A stretch of DNA of 64,000 nt from Xylocopa sonorina (taxonomy: Eukaryota; Arthropoda; Insecta; Hymenoptera; Apidae). Each line of letters opens with the position of its first letter. Positions within the stretch are counted from its first letter, which is position 1. Made by a program: the position numbers and the translations under genes. The stretch lies in contig NW_027490467.1 of assembly GCF_050948175.1 (NCBI RefSeq), positions 1 through 64,000 on the forward strand. The letters are read 5' to 3'. The notes under the pieces are model-generated. The model made no database searches. It saw nothing but the letters and a program-made list of their open reading frames with translations, and was not told where the DNA came from. Shown here one piece after another: positions 51,631 through 63,800 of this stretch.

Positions 51631-53320
51631 TGTGACGACAGGCGTACCGCCTGCCACCCATCAACTTCCTCGCACCCCCCAGCATCAACCACTGGACGCA
51701 TACAACCAGTCAAACTCGCCTGCAGAACCAGCAACTGGAAGTGTTCTCGGGCGCATACCTGCACGCGCTCACTCACACCGAGTTCCGCTGCCTCACTCGC
51801 ACCGCCGAGTATACCTGTCTCGCTCGTAACGGGCAGCAGTGTCTCATTCGCACCACCGAGTATACCTGTCTCGCCCGCACCAAGCACGGGCAGCCCTACC
51901 ACCCTCGCACCGAGGATTCCGTCCTGCAGGAAGACGTAGCCGCAGCCCATCACCTGAATGGTGACTTTTCCAATTCCGGGAACAGAATCTGCTAGAACCT
52001 ATATATTAATTCTAAGCTAGCACATGCATACCATATCATGACATATATATAAGAAACCCTAGATCCAAGTTACACGCGACAAGAATGTAAGACACAAACA
52101 ACACACACATAATTCTAAGTCCATATTGTATTTGCTCACAAGTGAAACGCGTAAGATGCGTCCGGCCAGCGGCATGCGCCGCTAGCCCCACTACGAGCCG
52201 CGAGTCCCCACTCGCTGCACCGCGCGCTCCCCGCCACGAGACGCGAGTCCCCCACTCGCGGTACCGCGATCTCCCTACCACGAGCGTCCGCGACCGTAGC
52301 GCCTCGCGAACCGAGGAGCTCCGAGACGCGTCTCCAGAGCGCGTCTCCTCCTACCGAGGAGTAGAAACCTCTAGTTCTAGATCGTTAGCCACCTCAATGT
52401 GGGGTTCAGGCATCGTGTTTCTATTTCCACTTTAACTTAGTCTTAGTCTTAGAATAATTCCAGTTCTTGTATACTTTACACCTAGAATATATTTTATTTT
52501 TACTTTTACTATATCCAAGTACAATTTCTTTTACCAAGTCTACTATTTCCACATCGATTAATTTTATCAAGCGTTTATAATACTAGTTCTACTTTTAACA
52601 TTACATTTAACTACGAATTCTTCCACGGGTTCTTCCACACAACTGGGGTTGCTCTTCATCACATTAAAAAAGTATAGAAAACGGCTTTGTGACTTTGAGA
52701 TAGAGCGGATCGCCGCTTATCCTTCAGATCTTAGTCGAAAGTACAGAAAAACCTAGTGAAATGAATCGTGCTTCCGGTTTGTGAAGAACGCGACGTGCGG
52801 GTAGGAAGAATTTCTTACGATCACTTGTGCGTGAATATTTGGAGGACGTTCCGAGAGTCCTCGTATACCAGCGACCTGAATTCGCACTAGCTCAGCCGCC
52901 CCTTTCCCAAGCGACAGTCGACGCTTCCGATCCAGGCATCACGACGCATCATGCCGATCCTGCCACATTCGCAGCCGAAGCTGCTACTATCACCGCTGGT
53001 TCCTCTGCATCATCGCTGAATTCGGACCGCGGTCCTCTTCTTCGCTGGCGACTGATCGAGATTTCCGTAGCAGCCAACCGACCGAACTCCGCTACGATCC
53101 CAGCGAACGATCCTCGACGCCGTTTCTACGTACAAGTCGAGATAGAAGTCATCGAAAGGTAGGGTCATTCCCTTCCCATTGCGAGTGTTTTCGCTAGTGT
53201 CGCGTCAGCCGAAATTGTCGGACCCGGTCTTAACGCAATCCCGCGGACCGAATTACCGAAAAATAGGCTCGTGTCGTAAAGCCTACGGAGCAACGGAAAA
53301 TAGTTTCGCCGGACGTGACA
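51631..53320 (+). mobile_element. LTR-like element B (1,690 bp), probable solo LTR
   Basis: It begins TGTGACGACAGGCGTACCGC and ends CGCCGGACGTGACA, so the ends form an imperfect inverted TGTGACG/TGTCACG pair with TG...CA, as in LTRs. A TATATATAAG box lies near 52,046. The centre is GC-rich with a degenerate minisatellite. An open frame at 52,827-53,162 corresponds to the disrupted frame of element A but is shifted and stops early. No target-site duplication is visible: the left flank is ...GTCGCATTT and the right flank CCTCGTACTC..., and the satellite changes orientation across the element. It is inverted and clearly diverged relative to element A. Confidence 0.6.
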
Positions 53321-55928
53321 CCTCGTACTCACCTCAAAAGAATGTAAATGCGACACTTCCTTGCTAGGAAATAGCGATTGCATATGGCTACGTATCGTAG
53401 TAATAGAGTTTTATGCTTCTAAAAACGCGATATCGTATTTCATTTCTATGTTTCATGATAAGATATAATATTCACTGCGAAGTGTCATGTATGCCTCGTA
53501 TTCACTTCAAAAGAATGGAAGCGCGACACTTCCATCCCAGGAAATAGCGTTTCCAGATATCTATGTATCGTAGCTATAGAGTTCTAATGCTTCTTAAGAC
53601 GCGATATCGCTCCTCATTTCTATGTTTCATGATAAGGTACAGTATTCATTGTGCAGTGTTATGCATACCTCGTATTCACTTCAAGAGAATTTAAATGCGA
53701 CACTTCCATGCCATTAAATAGCGTCTGCAGATGTCTACGTATCGTAGCAATAGTGTTCTAATACTTCCTAAATCACGATATCGCATCTCATTACTATGTT
53801 TCATGATAAGATATAATATTCATTGCGAATTGTCATGTATACCTCGTATTCATTTCAAAAGAATGTAAATGCCACACGTCCTTGCTAGGAAATAACGTTT
53901 CCAGATGTCAACGTATCTAAGCAATAGGGTTCTAATGCTTCTATATCTAATTTCATTGCGAAGTGTTATGTATACCTCGTCAACACTTCGAACGAATGTA
54001 ATTGCCACACTTACTTTCTAGGCAATAGCGCTTCCAGATGTCTACGTACAGAAGCAATAGTGTTATAATTCTTCTTAAAACGCGATATCGCATCTCATTC
54101 TGTTTTATGATAAGATATAGTATTCATTGCGAAATCTTATGTATATCTCGTCTATACGTCAAAAGACTGTAATGCCACACTTCCATGCTAGGAGATAGCG
54201 TTTCCAGATCTCTACGTATTGAAGCAATTGTGTTCTAATGCTTTTTAAAACGCGATATAGCGTCTGATTTCTGTTTCACGGTATGATATAATATTCATTG
54301 CGAAGTGATATGTATAGCTCGCCTGCAGTTCAAAAGAATTTAAATGCGACACTTCCTTGATAGGATGTGCGTTTCCAGGTGTCTACGTATCGAAGCCATA
54401 GAGTTGTAATGCATATTAAAACGCGATAACGCATCTCACTCCTATGTTTCATGGTAAGATACAATATTCATTGCGAAGTGTTATGTATACCTCGTCTACA
54501 CTTCAAATGTATGTAAATGCCTCACATTCTTGCTAGGAAATAGTGTTTCCAGATGTCTACGTATCTAAGCAAGTGAGTTCTAATGCTTCTGTAAACACGA
54601 TATCGCATTTCATTTCTATGTTTCCTGATAAGATATCATATTCATTGCGAAGTGTTAAGTATACCTCGTCTACACTTCAAAGGGATGCAAAATACCACAC
54701 TTCCTCGCTAGGAAGTAGCGTTTCCAGATGTCTAGGTATCGAAGCAATAGAAATCTAGTGCTTCTTAAAATGCTATAACGCATTTCAATTCTATGTTTCA
54801 CGATAGGATATAATATTCATTACGAAATGTTATGTATACCTCGTCTTATCTTCTAAAGAATGTAAATGCAACACTTCCTCGCTAGGAAATAGCGTTTCCA
54901 GGTCTTTACGAATCTTAACAATAGGGATCGAATTCTTCTTAAAACGCGATATCGCATCTCATTCCTATTTTCCATGATAAGATATAATAATCATTGCGAA
55001 GTGTTATGCGAACCTCGTCTACACTTCAAAAGAATGTAAATGCCACACATCCTTGCTAGTAATTGCGTTTCCAGATATCTACGTATCGAAGCAACAGATT
55101 TCTAATGCTTCTTAAAAGGCGATATCGCTTCTCGCTTTTATCTTTCATGATGTCATTTAATATTCATTGCGAAGTATTATGCACACCTCGTCTACGTTTC
55201 AAAAGAATGTAAACGCCACACTTCGTTGCTAGGAAATAGCGATTCCAGATGTCTACGTATCGAAGCATTAGGATTCTAATGCTTCTTAAAACGCGATATG
55301 GCAACTTATTTCTATGTTTCGTGATAAGATATAATATTCATTGCGAAGTGTTGTCTATACCTCCATGCACTTCAAAAGAATGTAAATGCGACACTTTCTT
55401 GCTAGGAAATAGCGTTTCCAGATGTCTACGTAACGAAGCAATAGAGTATTGATGCTACTGAAAATGCGATATCGCATCTCATTTCTATGTTTCATGATAA
55501 TATATAATATTCACTGCGAAGTGTTAGGTATACCTCGCCTACACTTCAAAAGAATGTAAATGCATCACTTCCTTGCTACGGAATATCGTTTCTATATCTG
55601 AAGGTTTGGAAGCAATAGAGTTCTAATGCTTCGTAAAACGCGGCTGCGCATCTTACTTCTATATTTCATGATAAGATGTTCTAGTCATGGCATCGCATTA
55701 TGTTTATCTGCTTCTGCACATGAATTGAGTGTAAACCCTACAATTTCTTGCCCGGGGATAGCGTTTCTAGATGTCCAGGTGCCGAAGCATTTAATTTGTC
55801 ATGCTTCATGCACCGCAATATCATATAAACCGCATTTCATATAAACAGTTCAAAGTAAGTTAGAAGGTTGTAAAGCTCTATGCATCGCATTATGCTTATC
55901 TGCTTCTGTGATTTATAATGCTCTGCGA
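53321..55928 (-). repeat. Satellite array block 6, ~174-bp monomer, reverse orientation
   Basis: About 15 monomers. The first ~500 bases next to element B are canonical, and from 53,861 on they duplicate the edge-type satellite at 19,681-21,749. At 53,821-53,870 a hybrid monomer joins sequence equivalent to 19,291-19,343 directly to sequence equivalent to 19,689 onward, skipping exactly two monomers. Confidence 0.95.
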
Positions 55929-56520
55929 TGTGAGAAGGTCCTCAACCCTCCTTAACCCCCTAAAGGGAATTGAAAAGTCCAGCGGCCTTGCAGGTGGGCC
56001 ATGGGAGCGCGGCGCGCGAGGCGCTACGCAATTTAAATGATCAGGAGGATCCCCTCAGGGACACCCAAGAAGGCGAGAAGAGGAAATCGCCGAAGTCCAC
56101 TGATCGGTGGACCCGAACAATACCGAAGCCTACAGCCCACTCCACCAAGGAGCCCCGAGGAGGATCCAGGAGACCCGAGGACCACCAGCGAATTCAAGGA
56201 ACCTGAAGAAGAGAACGTGAGAGCTTATTCGCTAAAGCGTCCCATTTCTTGAGTCGCATATTCTATATTGTATCTTATATCGTGAAGCGAGTTACGATAA
56301 CCGGTAATTCACGACGTGTTGCGTAGTTTCCCGTAACCCTTGTTAGTTAAACCCACGCCGATACCATAAATAAACATGCCGTGACTTCAGTATCTCGCGA
56401 TCTGAGTGTGTGTACTTGGCTAGTCATAGTCGAGAGGAGGAGCATTTCGAAGTTTCAAGGGTTGTTCCGCCCCAGGGTTCCCGGGGTCGTGTAGTCTATC
56501 CCTTTGCTACTTTCTGAGCA
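55929..56520 (+). mobile_element. Putative LTR (592 bp), spacer copy 2
   Basis: Same TGTGAGAAGG start, AATAAA and TTTCTGAGCA end followed by GCTGGCGCCCAAGAAAAG as at 21,750, displaced by 34,179 bases and identical in almost every position. Its presence in both spacers is explained by the segmental duplication rather than by two insertions. Confidence 0.45.
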
Positions 56521-58120
56521 GCTGGCGCCCAAGAAAAGTTGTACGTGAGTGGATACCTTGGAACGATAGATCGCTTTAGATTAAAGTACGTTTTACACCT
56601 TAAAGCATTTAGATAATTAACCCCTTCGAGCTTCCCTGACTTACTATATATAGGTTTCCGTCACAACTAATAGGAACCATCACTTTACATAGATATATAG
56701 AACACACATAGTTTTAAACGTAGAACTGAGAATTTGAGAACTTACTTTGAAACGTTAGTAGTGAAGAATTCCATCGGATTTCATAGAAATTCAGAACTTA
56801 CTTGCTATGAAACATAGGCAGATAAGGGCCATCGCGTTGCTTAGAACTTTAGAACTTGCTTACTTCAACAAAGATTTCTATTGGCGTCCGTTCTTTTAGA
56901 AGAGTTTTTGATAAACCACATACTTTTCACGCTTCTGATATCTTCGAAAGTTCGCGAGATGTAATCGTTTAAGTTTTAAAATGATTACTTAGTGTGGATT
57001 ATTATTTAGTAACTCGCTCATAAACGAGTCTGCATAGGATATAATCCATAAGTTTTTAAGCCTGAAATTTATGCAGTTATTTGTTATTCACTTATTGCTC
57101 AAGCGACAAAGATTCTGACCACTTCAAAATGGGTGACTTTCATCAATTTTCTTAAAAATTGAAATACTGCCCAACTGCTTGCATTAAAGACTGTAATTAA
57201 AGCTTTCAAAACATTTTACCTCTTATAGATGAATTCTGGAATTGAAATTGAGTGTTTGACTTTTCTAACTCCTGTTTAGACATCTTTCTATTGGAATGTT
57301 CAAGCATTTTTCATATTCGTAATTATTAAAAATGTTTTACTTGATCCTTTAATTTAATATTTAGAATTTTCTGAGAATTATTTTTCATCGTAATGAACTA
57401 TATAATTGCAATTATAATTCTTTATGAAATAATAATAACAGACAGGTATGTATCCATTCTTGTAGTTTTGTCAAGAGTATTTAATCTTACTATCTAAAAT
57501 GAAACATTGAGATCTGTTTACAATCTAATGGAATTTAATTACCTTTTGATTCAAATTCACAATGATAATCTTCCATAGTTCAACAATTTTGTGAGCTGTC
57601 CTCAGGAATCCGCAGCTCAGTACTTATAAAATGAACGACACAAAGAACAGCCTAACCAAACGTATTCGAACCGATTTTTCAATACTAATCTTATCATGTT
57701 TAATTTATGCTGCAAACTATTGAAATGCCCTTCGAAAAGTGTTTATTCACAGTGAAGTAAACGGTAAATGTTACGCCTTCCAACAATGTTTACAATACGT
57801 ATGTTTCACTTCCTATCAAAACCGTGAGTATTATCGCCTTTCTTTACTTTTTGTAACCTTCAATGCCTTCATGTTACAGATCGTTAAACTTGCTTTAAAA
57901 TGCTCTATCGTATTACGGAAGAATGGATATACCAATTCATTTAAAAAAATGAAGGTAACCTTCATATGTCCAACATAACTCCACTTACAAAAAAACTATT
58001 TTCATCAACGGATGGGCCCTTTGTACTATGCAATTTTATATTAGCAAAAACTTCTATGAAACTTATAGTTCCGTGGATATCTGAGGTGCTAATTATTACT
58101 GCCCCACCCTGTATATTGTT

Positions 58121-58342
58121 ATGGATGTGTCCAACAAGGCAACGATGAACAGAGTTAAATTTAATATTATGATGTTTATTATTTTACTTATAGTATATTT
58201 GTTTTTCTGGAATTTTGCCAAAAAACAATGTTCACGATGTCGACAGATGAATATATTTGCCTTAGAATTACAAGAGCCAACAATTTTGAAAGTAGAATAT
58301 TTCGTTAGTTCGCTAACGGAATCATTGCAAACGTTAAGTAAA
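58121..58342 (+). CDS. Possible membrane-anchor exon, spacer copy 2
   Basis: Same open frame as at 23,942 with an identical translation: short polar start, hydrophobic anchor at about residues 15-31, basic CSRC, polar tail to TLSK, then a GTGCGT candidate donor at 58,343. The unbroken read-through frame ends at 58,384. No family is recognised. Confidence 0.25.
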
Positions 58343-58482
58343 GTGCGTACCTTTCAAAACAGTCAGACGCAAATTACGATATAACGTTTCCAAGAAATGG
58401 TACGTGCCACTGTTTTTTAATTTCCGTTTATTTAATCAAAGGAAATTTAATTGATATATCCGCAAAATTTGAGGACAGAAAG

Positions 58483-58872
58483 TTATTGTCATTCTACGCA
58501 ACATATATGATGGTGATAAAGGATAAGTATACGGAACTGAAAATGGAAAGTAGCGAGCAGAAAAAGAAACTGATGGAGCTACAAAGTAGATTGATACATC
58601 CGTCAAATGATAATTCTAGGTTAATAAAATCTGTTAATCAAAGAACTATTGCAAAAATCAAGTATAATCAATATTACTTCTGCTTAAAGGCTATAATAGA
58701 ATTGGACCGAAATGGGTACAAAACAGGCAATTATATCTATACGTTCTATTCTATGCAAAGGCAAATATATCAAAGAGAAGAGATGTGTTACTTACCAATT
58801 ACTTATGTTCCTAGATATCTCACTAATTCAGGCTTCTTGTCTTGCAGAACTAATCATTCATTTAACATGTAA
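58483..58872 (+). CDS. Possible coiled-coil-like second exon, spacer copy 2 (no internal stop)
   Basis: After the candidate AG acceptor the frame is open from 58,483 to the stop at 58,870-58,872, about 129 codons. It includes the codon TCA where copy 1 has a stop. The charged helical segment and the C-terminal tail match copy 1 except for three residue changes (S for F, E for K, V for I). Joining it in phase to the anchor exon would give a single-pass membrane protein of about 200 residues. This is a prediction from frame and signals only; codon use and the weak acceptor do not prove it. Confidence 0.27.
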   Translation, partial: LLSFYATYMMVIKDKYTELKMESSEQKKKLMELQSRLIHPSNDNSRLIKSVNQRTIAKIKYNQYYFCLKAIIELDRNGYKTGNYIYTFYSMQRQIYQREEMCYLPITYVPRYLTNSGFLSCRTNHSFNM

Positions 58873-60198
58873 AGGGGTCGAAGAATAGTAAAAGATTTTT
58901 ATATTTCATAGCCTCACTCGATACGTCGATTGGATCACGTAAAATATCGGACATTAATTGCATCAACATCTTCAGACCTTAAATATATGATTGCAACAAC
59001 ATATTTAATAGCGTTTTAATAACATTTTTCTAATTGTTTATATCTATGTCTAATAAATATATATTTATCGAATAAGTTGCTTTGCCAAAGAATAAAAGTA
59101 TCTGAGGCTTACAAATCGGAGCATTACATAACAAACATGCATCACATATATAACATTACATGTAACAAAAGATGAAGACCAAAAAGATCGTACATAAGTT
59201 GAATCCACAATGCGGTCATAGAGATACAGAAACGGCAAAAATTCCAAACAATAATTTAAAAAATTCAAAAAGGGGGGAGTGAAATTCCATCTTCTTGACG
59301 ATGATAAGGAACAAGTCTGCCTCATGCACTACAATATCCCAAACAGCCAGCGATTGGCACGCCAATGACAATGGATGGAACGAATTCCGTGACAGAATTG
59401 TGCTAACAAAGTGCTCCTACTCAGCTTTCGAAATGGCATACTGTTAGTGCTGGGGCGGCATTCGTATCACGGCACATTAAAGCACCGAGATACAGCACAC
59501 GGGCTACACGGCCGTGACAATGACACTATCAGCTCACCATAGCTACACGCGTGGTTGTGGCGTAGGCTGACATTTACTAATGGGGAAGCTGTTTCCATAA
59601 AAATTATAAGCAAATATGAAAAATGACTAAACTGCGCAGTTTATTTATTTTGATTCCAAAATAGATACACCGGCACAAAACAAAGATATAAGAACTCGAT
59701 TTTATTATTTTCTATAAACTAGCTCGATAGGGCGATTTTTTTCATAAAGTCGATAATTACTTTGTCATAAAAATATATACACTTATTTTATATATATTTT
59801 CTTCAATTTATTGTTATAAATTCATGCAATTGAGGGTTACATTAAATACGATGAGAGCATGTTTTTTCAAAAATAACACAAGGCGAAGTTAGGGACGCAA
59901 CAGCATGAATTTTTGTTTTATAAGTAATATTTTTTTTTATAAATAATATTTTTAGTCTATGATGGATTGAAAGAAATATATACGACTCGGTCAATAACTA
60001 TAAATATAGGAAAACGACCATCAAAATGTCTATCAATAGCCATATGCTGAATATCTACTGACATCTAACGGTTCTAATTTGTATGAAAGCACAGGTTCCC
60101 CATTGCCAAATGTGATCCTGCGTCATTGCTGAGGAGATTCATGAATGGAGCGATGATACGCGTGTCACCATGGTGCTGGTGCTGCGCGATTCGCTTGT

Positions 60199-60225
60199 CC
60201 AGAACGTGCTGATAACACGTTCTGG
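60199..60225. other. Perfect 10-bp hairpin, spacer copy 2
   Basis: Identical to the hairpin at 26,020: CCAGAACGTG, loop CTGATAA, CACGTTCTGG. Role unknown. Confidence 0.6.
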
Positions 60226-60403
60226 CATTTTAGTTAACGAATCCGGTCACAGATGACTACGAATCAGTTGACAGTCCTCGGAAGTGGCAATATAGTGCCG
60301 GCATGGTGTCGCTACCATCTTGCCGTTTGTTATATGGGATGCTTTTTAGTGCATTATTCGGAATTGAATTTGAACACATAGCTACTTAATCGCAAATTTG
60401 TAT

Positions 60404-60869
60404 CTACTGTGACGTGGTGAAGTCACAAGGCTCGCTCACCCCCCCCCCCCCCCCCCCCCTGCTTCGGTTAGACTAGCTCGAAGATCACCACCCAAGCGAG
60501 AAGCGCGACACGGACCATCGCGATAGCTGTATTTGCGAGGAGCGTGAAATACACGATGGTAGAACCTCCCCCCCCCCCCCCCCCACCGTTCGCTTCTCTC
60601 TCTCCGTTCTACGGATTAGACTGGCGAGCTGATGGAAAAAGCGACCCATAAGACGCCTCTTCGGCGGATAATAAGACCGCAGGTTCGCGGCTGTAAGCCG
60701 CCGAGGTAGCGTGACGGGCTCCACGATGGAGGAGTCGGGAAGTGAGCAAGAAGAGACCCTGAAGCCCGAAGGATAGGATCCAGAGCTCTGCAACGATAAG
60801 ACCGCTGCCATAGTCCATGGAGACAAACAGGATGGATCTCGGGTGTGAGAAGGACCTCTACCCCTCTCC
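60404..60869. other. GC-rich spacer segment with expanded poly-C tracts, copy 2
   Basis: Matches 26,225-26,676, but the C runs are 21 (from 60,439) and 17 bases (from 60,568) instead of 12 and 12, which accounts for the offset changing from 34,179 to 34,193. It ends with the same LTR-start-like TGTGAGAAGGACCTC at 60,844, then satellite at 60,870. Confidence 0.6.
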
Positions 60870-63800
60870 ATTAGAACTCTATTGCCTCGATACGTAGACA
60901 TCTGCAAACGCTATTTCCTAGCAAGGAAGTGTCGCATTTACATTCATTTGAAGTGAATACGAGGTATACATGACATTTCGCAATGGATATTATGTCTTAT
61001 CATGAAACATAGAAATATGATGCGACATCACGTTTTAAGAAGCATTAGAACTCTATTGCATCGATACGTAGACATCTGCAAACGCTATTTCCTAGCTAGC
61101 AAGAGTCGCATTTACATTCATTTGAAGTGAATACGAGGAATAAGTGACACTTCGCAATGGATATTATATCTTACCATGAAACATAGAAATGATATGCGAT
61201 ATCACGTTTTAAGAGGCATTAGAACACTATTGCTTCGATACGCAGACATCTGCAAACGCTATTTCCTAGCAAGGAAGTGTCGCACTTACATTCTATTGAA
61301 GTGAATACGAGGTATACATGCCACTTAGCGCTGAATATTATACCTTATCATGATACATAGAAGTGAGATGCGATATCGCGTTTTAAGAAGCATTAGAGCA
61401 CTATTGCCTCGATGCGTAGACATCTGCCAATGCCATTTCCTAGCAAGGAAGTGTCGCATTTACATTCACTTGAAGTGAATACGAGGTATAAGTGACACTT
61501 CGCAATGAATATTATATCTTATCATGAAACATTGAAATGAGACGCGAAACGGCGCTTTAAGAAGCACTAGTACCCTATTGCTACGATACGTAGATATCTG
61601 AAGACGCTATTTCTTAGCAAGCAGGTGTCGCATTTACATTCCTTTGAAGTGAATACGAGGTATACATGACACTTCGCAATGAATGTTGTATTTCATCATG
61701 AGACATATAAATGAGAAGCGATATCGCGATTTTAGTAGCATTAGAACTCTTTTGCTACGATACGTAGACATCTGCAAGCGATATTCCGAGGGATGGAATC
61801 GTCGCTTTTGCATTCTTTTGAAGTGACTACGAGGTATACATGACACTTCGCAATGAATATTATATCTTATCACGAAACATATAAATGAGATGCGATATCG
61901 CGAATTAAGTAGCATTAGAACTCTATTGCTACGATACGTAGACATCTGCAAACGCTATTTCCTAGCAAGCAATAGTCGCCTTTACTTCCTTTTGAAGTGA
62001 ATGCGAGCTGTACATGGCACTTCGCAATGAATATTATATCTTATCACGAAACATGGAAATGAGATGCGATATGGCATTTTGAGAAGCATTAGAACGCTGT
62101 TGCTACGATACGTAGACATCTGCAAACGCTATTTCCTAGCAAGGAAGATTCGCATTTACATTCTTTTGAAGTGAATACGAGGTATACATGACACTTGGCA
62201 TTGAACATTATATCTTATCACGTAACATAGAAGTGAGATGCGATATCGCGTTTTAAGAAGCATTAGAACTCTATTGCCTCGACGCGTAGACATCTGCAGA
62301 CGCTATTTCCTAGCATGGAAGTGTCGCATTTACATTCTTTTGAAATGAATACGAGGTGTACGTGACACTTCGCAATGAATATTACATCTTATCACGAAAC
62401 GTAGAAATGAGATGCGATATCGCGATATAAGTAGAATTAGAACTCTATTGCTACGATACGTAAACATCTGAATATGCTATTTCCTAGCAGGCAATGGTCG
62501 CATTTACATTCTCTTGAAGTGAATACGAGGTATACATGGCACTTCGCAATGAATATTATATCTTATCACGAAACATGGAAATTAGATGCGATATGGCATT
62601 TTGAGAAGCATTAGAACGCTATTGCCTCGATCCGCAGATATTTGCAAACGCTATTTCCTAGCATGGAAGTGTCGCATTTACATTCCTTTGAAGTGAATGC
62701 GAGGTGTACATGACGCTTCGCAATGAATATTATATCTTATCTCGTAACATAGAAGTGAGATGCGATATCGCGATTTAAGAAGCACTAGAACACTATTGCT
62801 ACGATGCGTAGACATCTGCACATGTTATTTCCTAGCAAGGGAGTGTCGCATTTACATTCTTTTGAAGTGAATACGAGGTATACATAACACTCCATAATAA
62901 ATATTATATCTTATCACGAAACATCGAAATGAGGAGCGATTTCGCGTCTTAAGAAGCATTAGAACTGTAATGCATCGGTACGTAGACATCTGCAAACGCT
63001 ATTTCCTAGGAAGGAAGTATCGCATTTACATTCTTTTGAAGTGAATAGGAAGCTTACATGACACTTCGCAATGAATACTATATCTTATCATGAAACATAG
63101 AAGTGAGATGCGATATCGGGTTTTAAGAAGCATTAGAACTCTATTGCTACGATACGTAGACATCTGGAAACGCTATTTCCTAGCATGGAAGTGTCGCATT
63201 TGCATTCTTTTGAAGTGAATACGAGATATACATGACACTTCGCAATGAATATTATATCTTATCATGAAACATAGAAGTGAGATGCGATATCGGGTTTTAA
63301 GAAGCATTAGAACTCTATTGCTACGATACGTAGATATCTGGAAACGCTATTTCCTAGCATGGAAGTGTCGCATTTGCATTCTTTTGAAGTGAATACGAGA
63401 TATACATGACACTTCGCAATGAATATTATATCTTATCATGAAACATAGAAGTGAGATGCGATATCGGGTTTTAAGAAGCATTAGAACTCTATTGCTACGA
63501 TACGTAGACATCTGGAAACGCTATTTTCTAGCAATGAAGTGTCGCATTTACATTCATTTGAAGTGAATACGAGGTATACATAACACTCCACAATGAATAT
63601 TACATCTTATCGCGAAACATAGAAATGAGGAGTGATTTCGCGTCTTAAGAAGCATTAGAACTGTAATGCATCGGTACGTAGACATCTGCAAACGCTATTT
63701 CCTAGGAAGGAAGTATCGCATTTACATTCTTTTGAAGCGAATAGGAAGCTTTCATGACACTTCGCAATGAATACTATATCTTATCATGAAACATAGAAGT

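Larger units (their letters stand above)
56521..60403. other. AT-rich non-satellite spacer, copy 2
   Basis: Collinear with 22,342-26,224. Differences are scattered single bases (for example CCTGAAATTT for CCTGGAATTT, GTATGTATCC for GTATGAATCC, TGGATAT for TGTATAT). It contains the same gene-like fragment and the same hairpin (60,199-60,225). Outside these I see nothing I can name. Confidence 0.85.
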
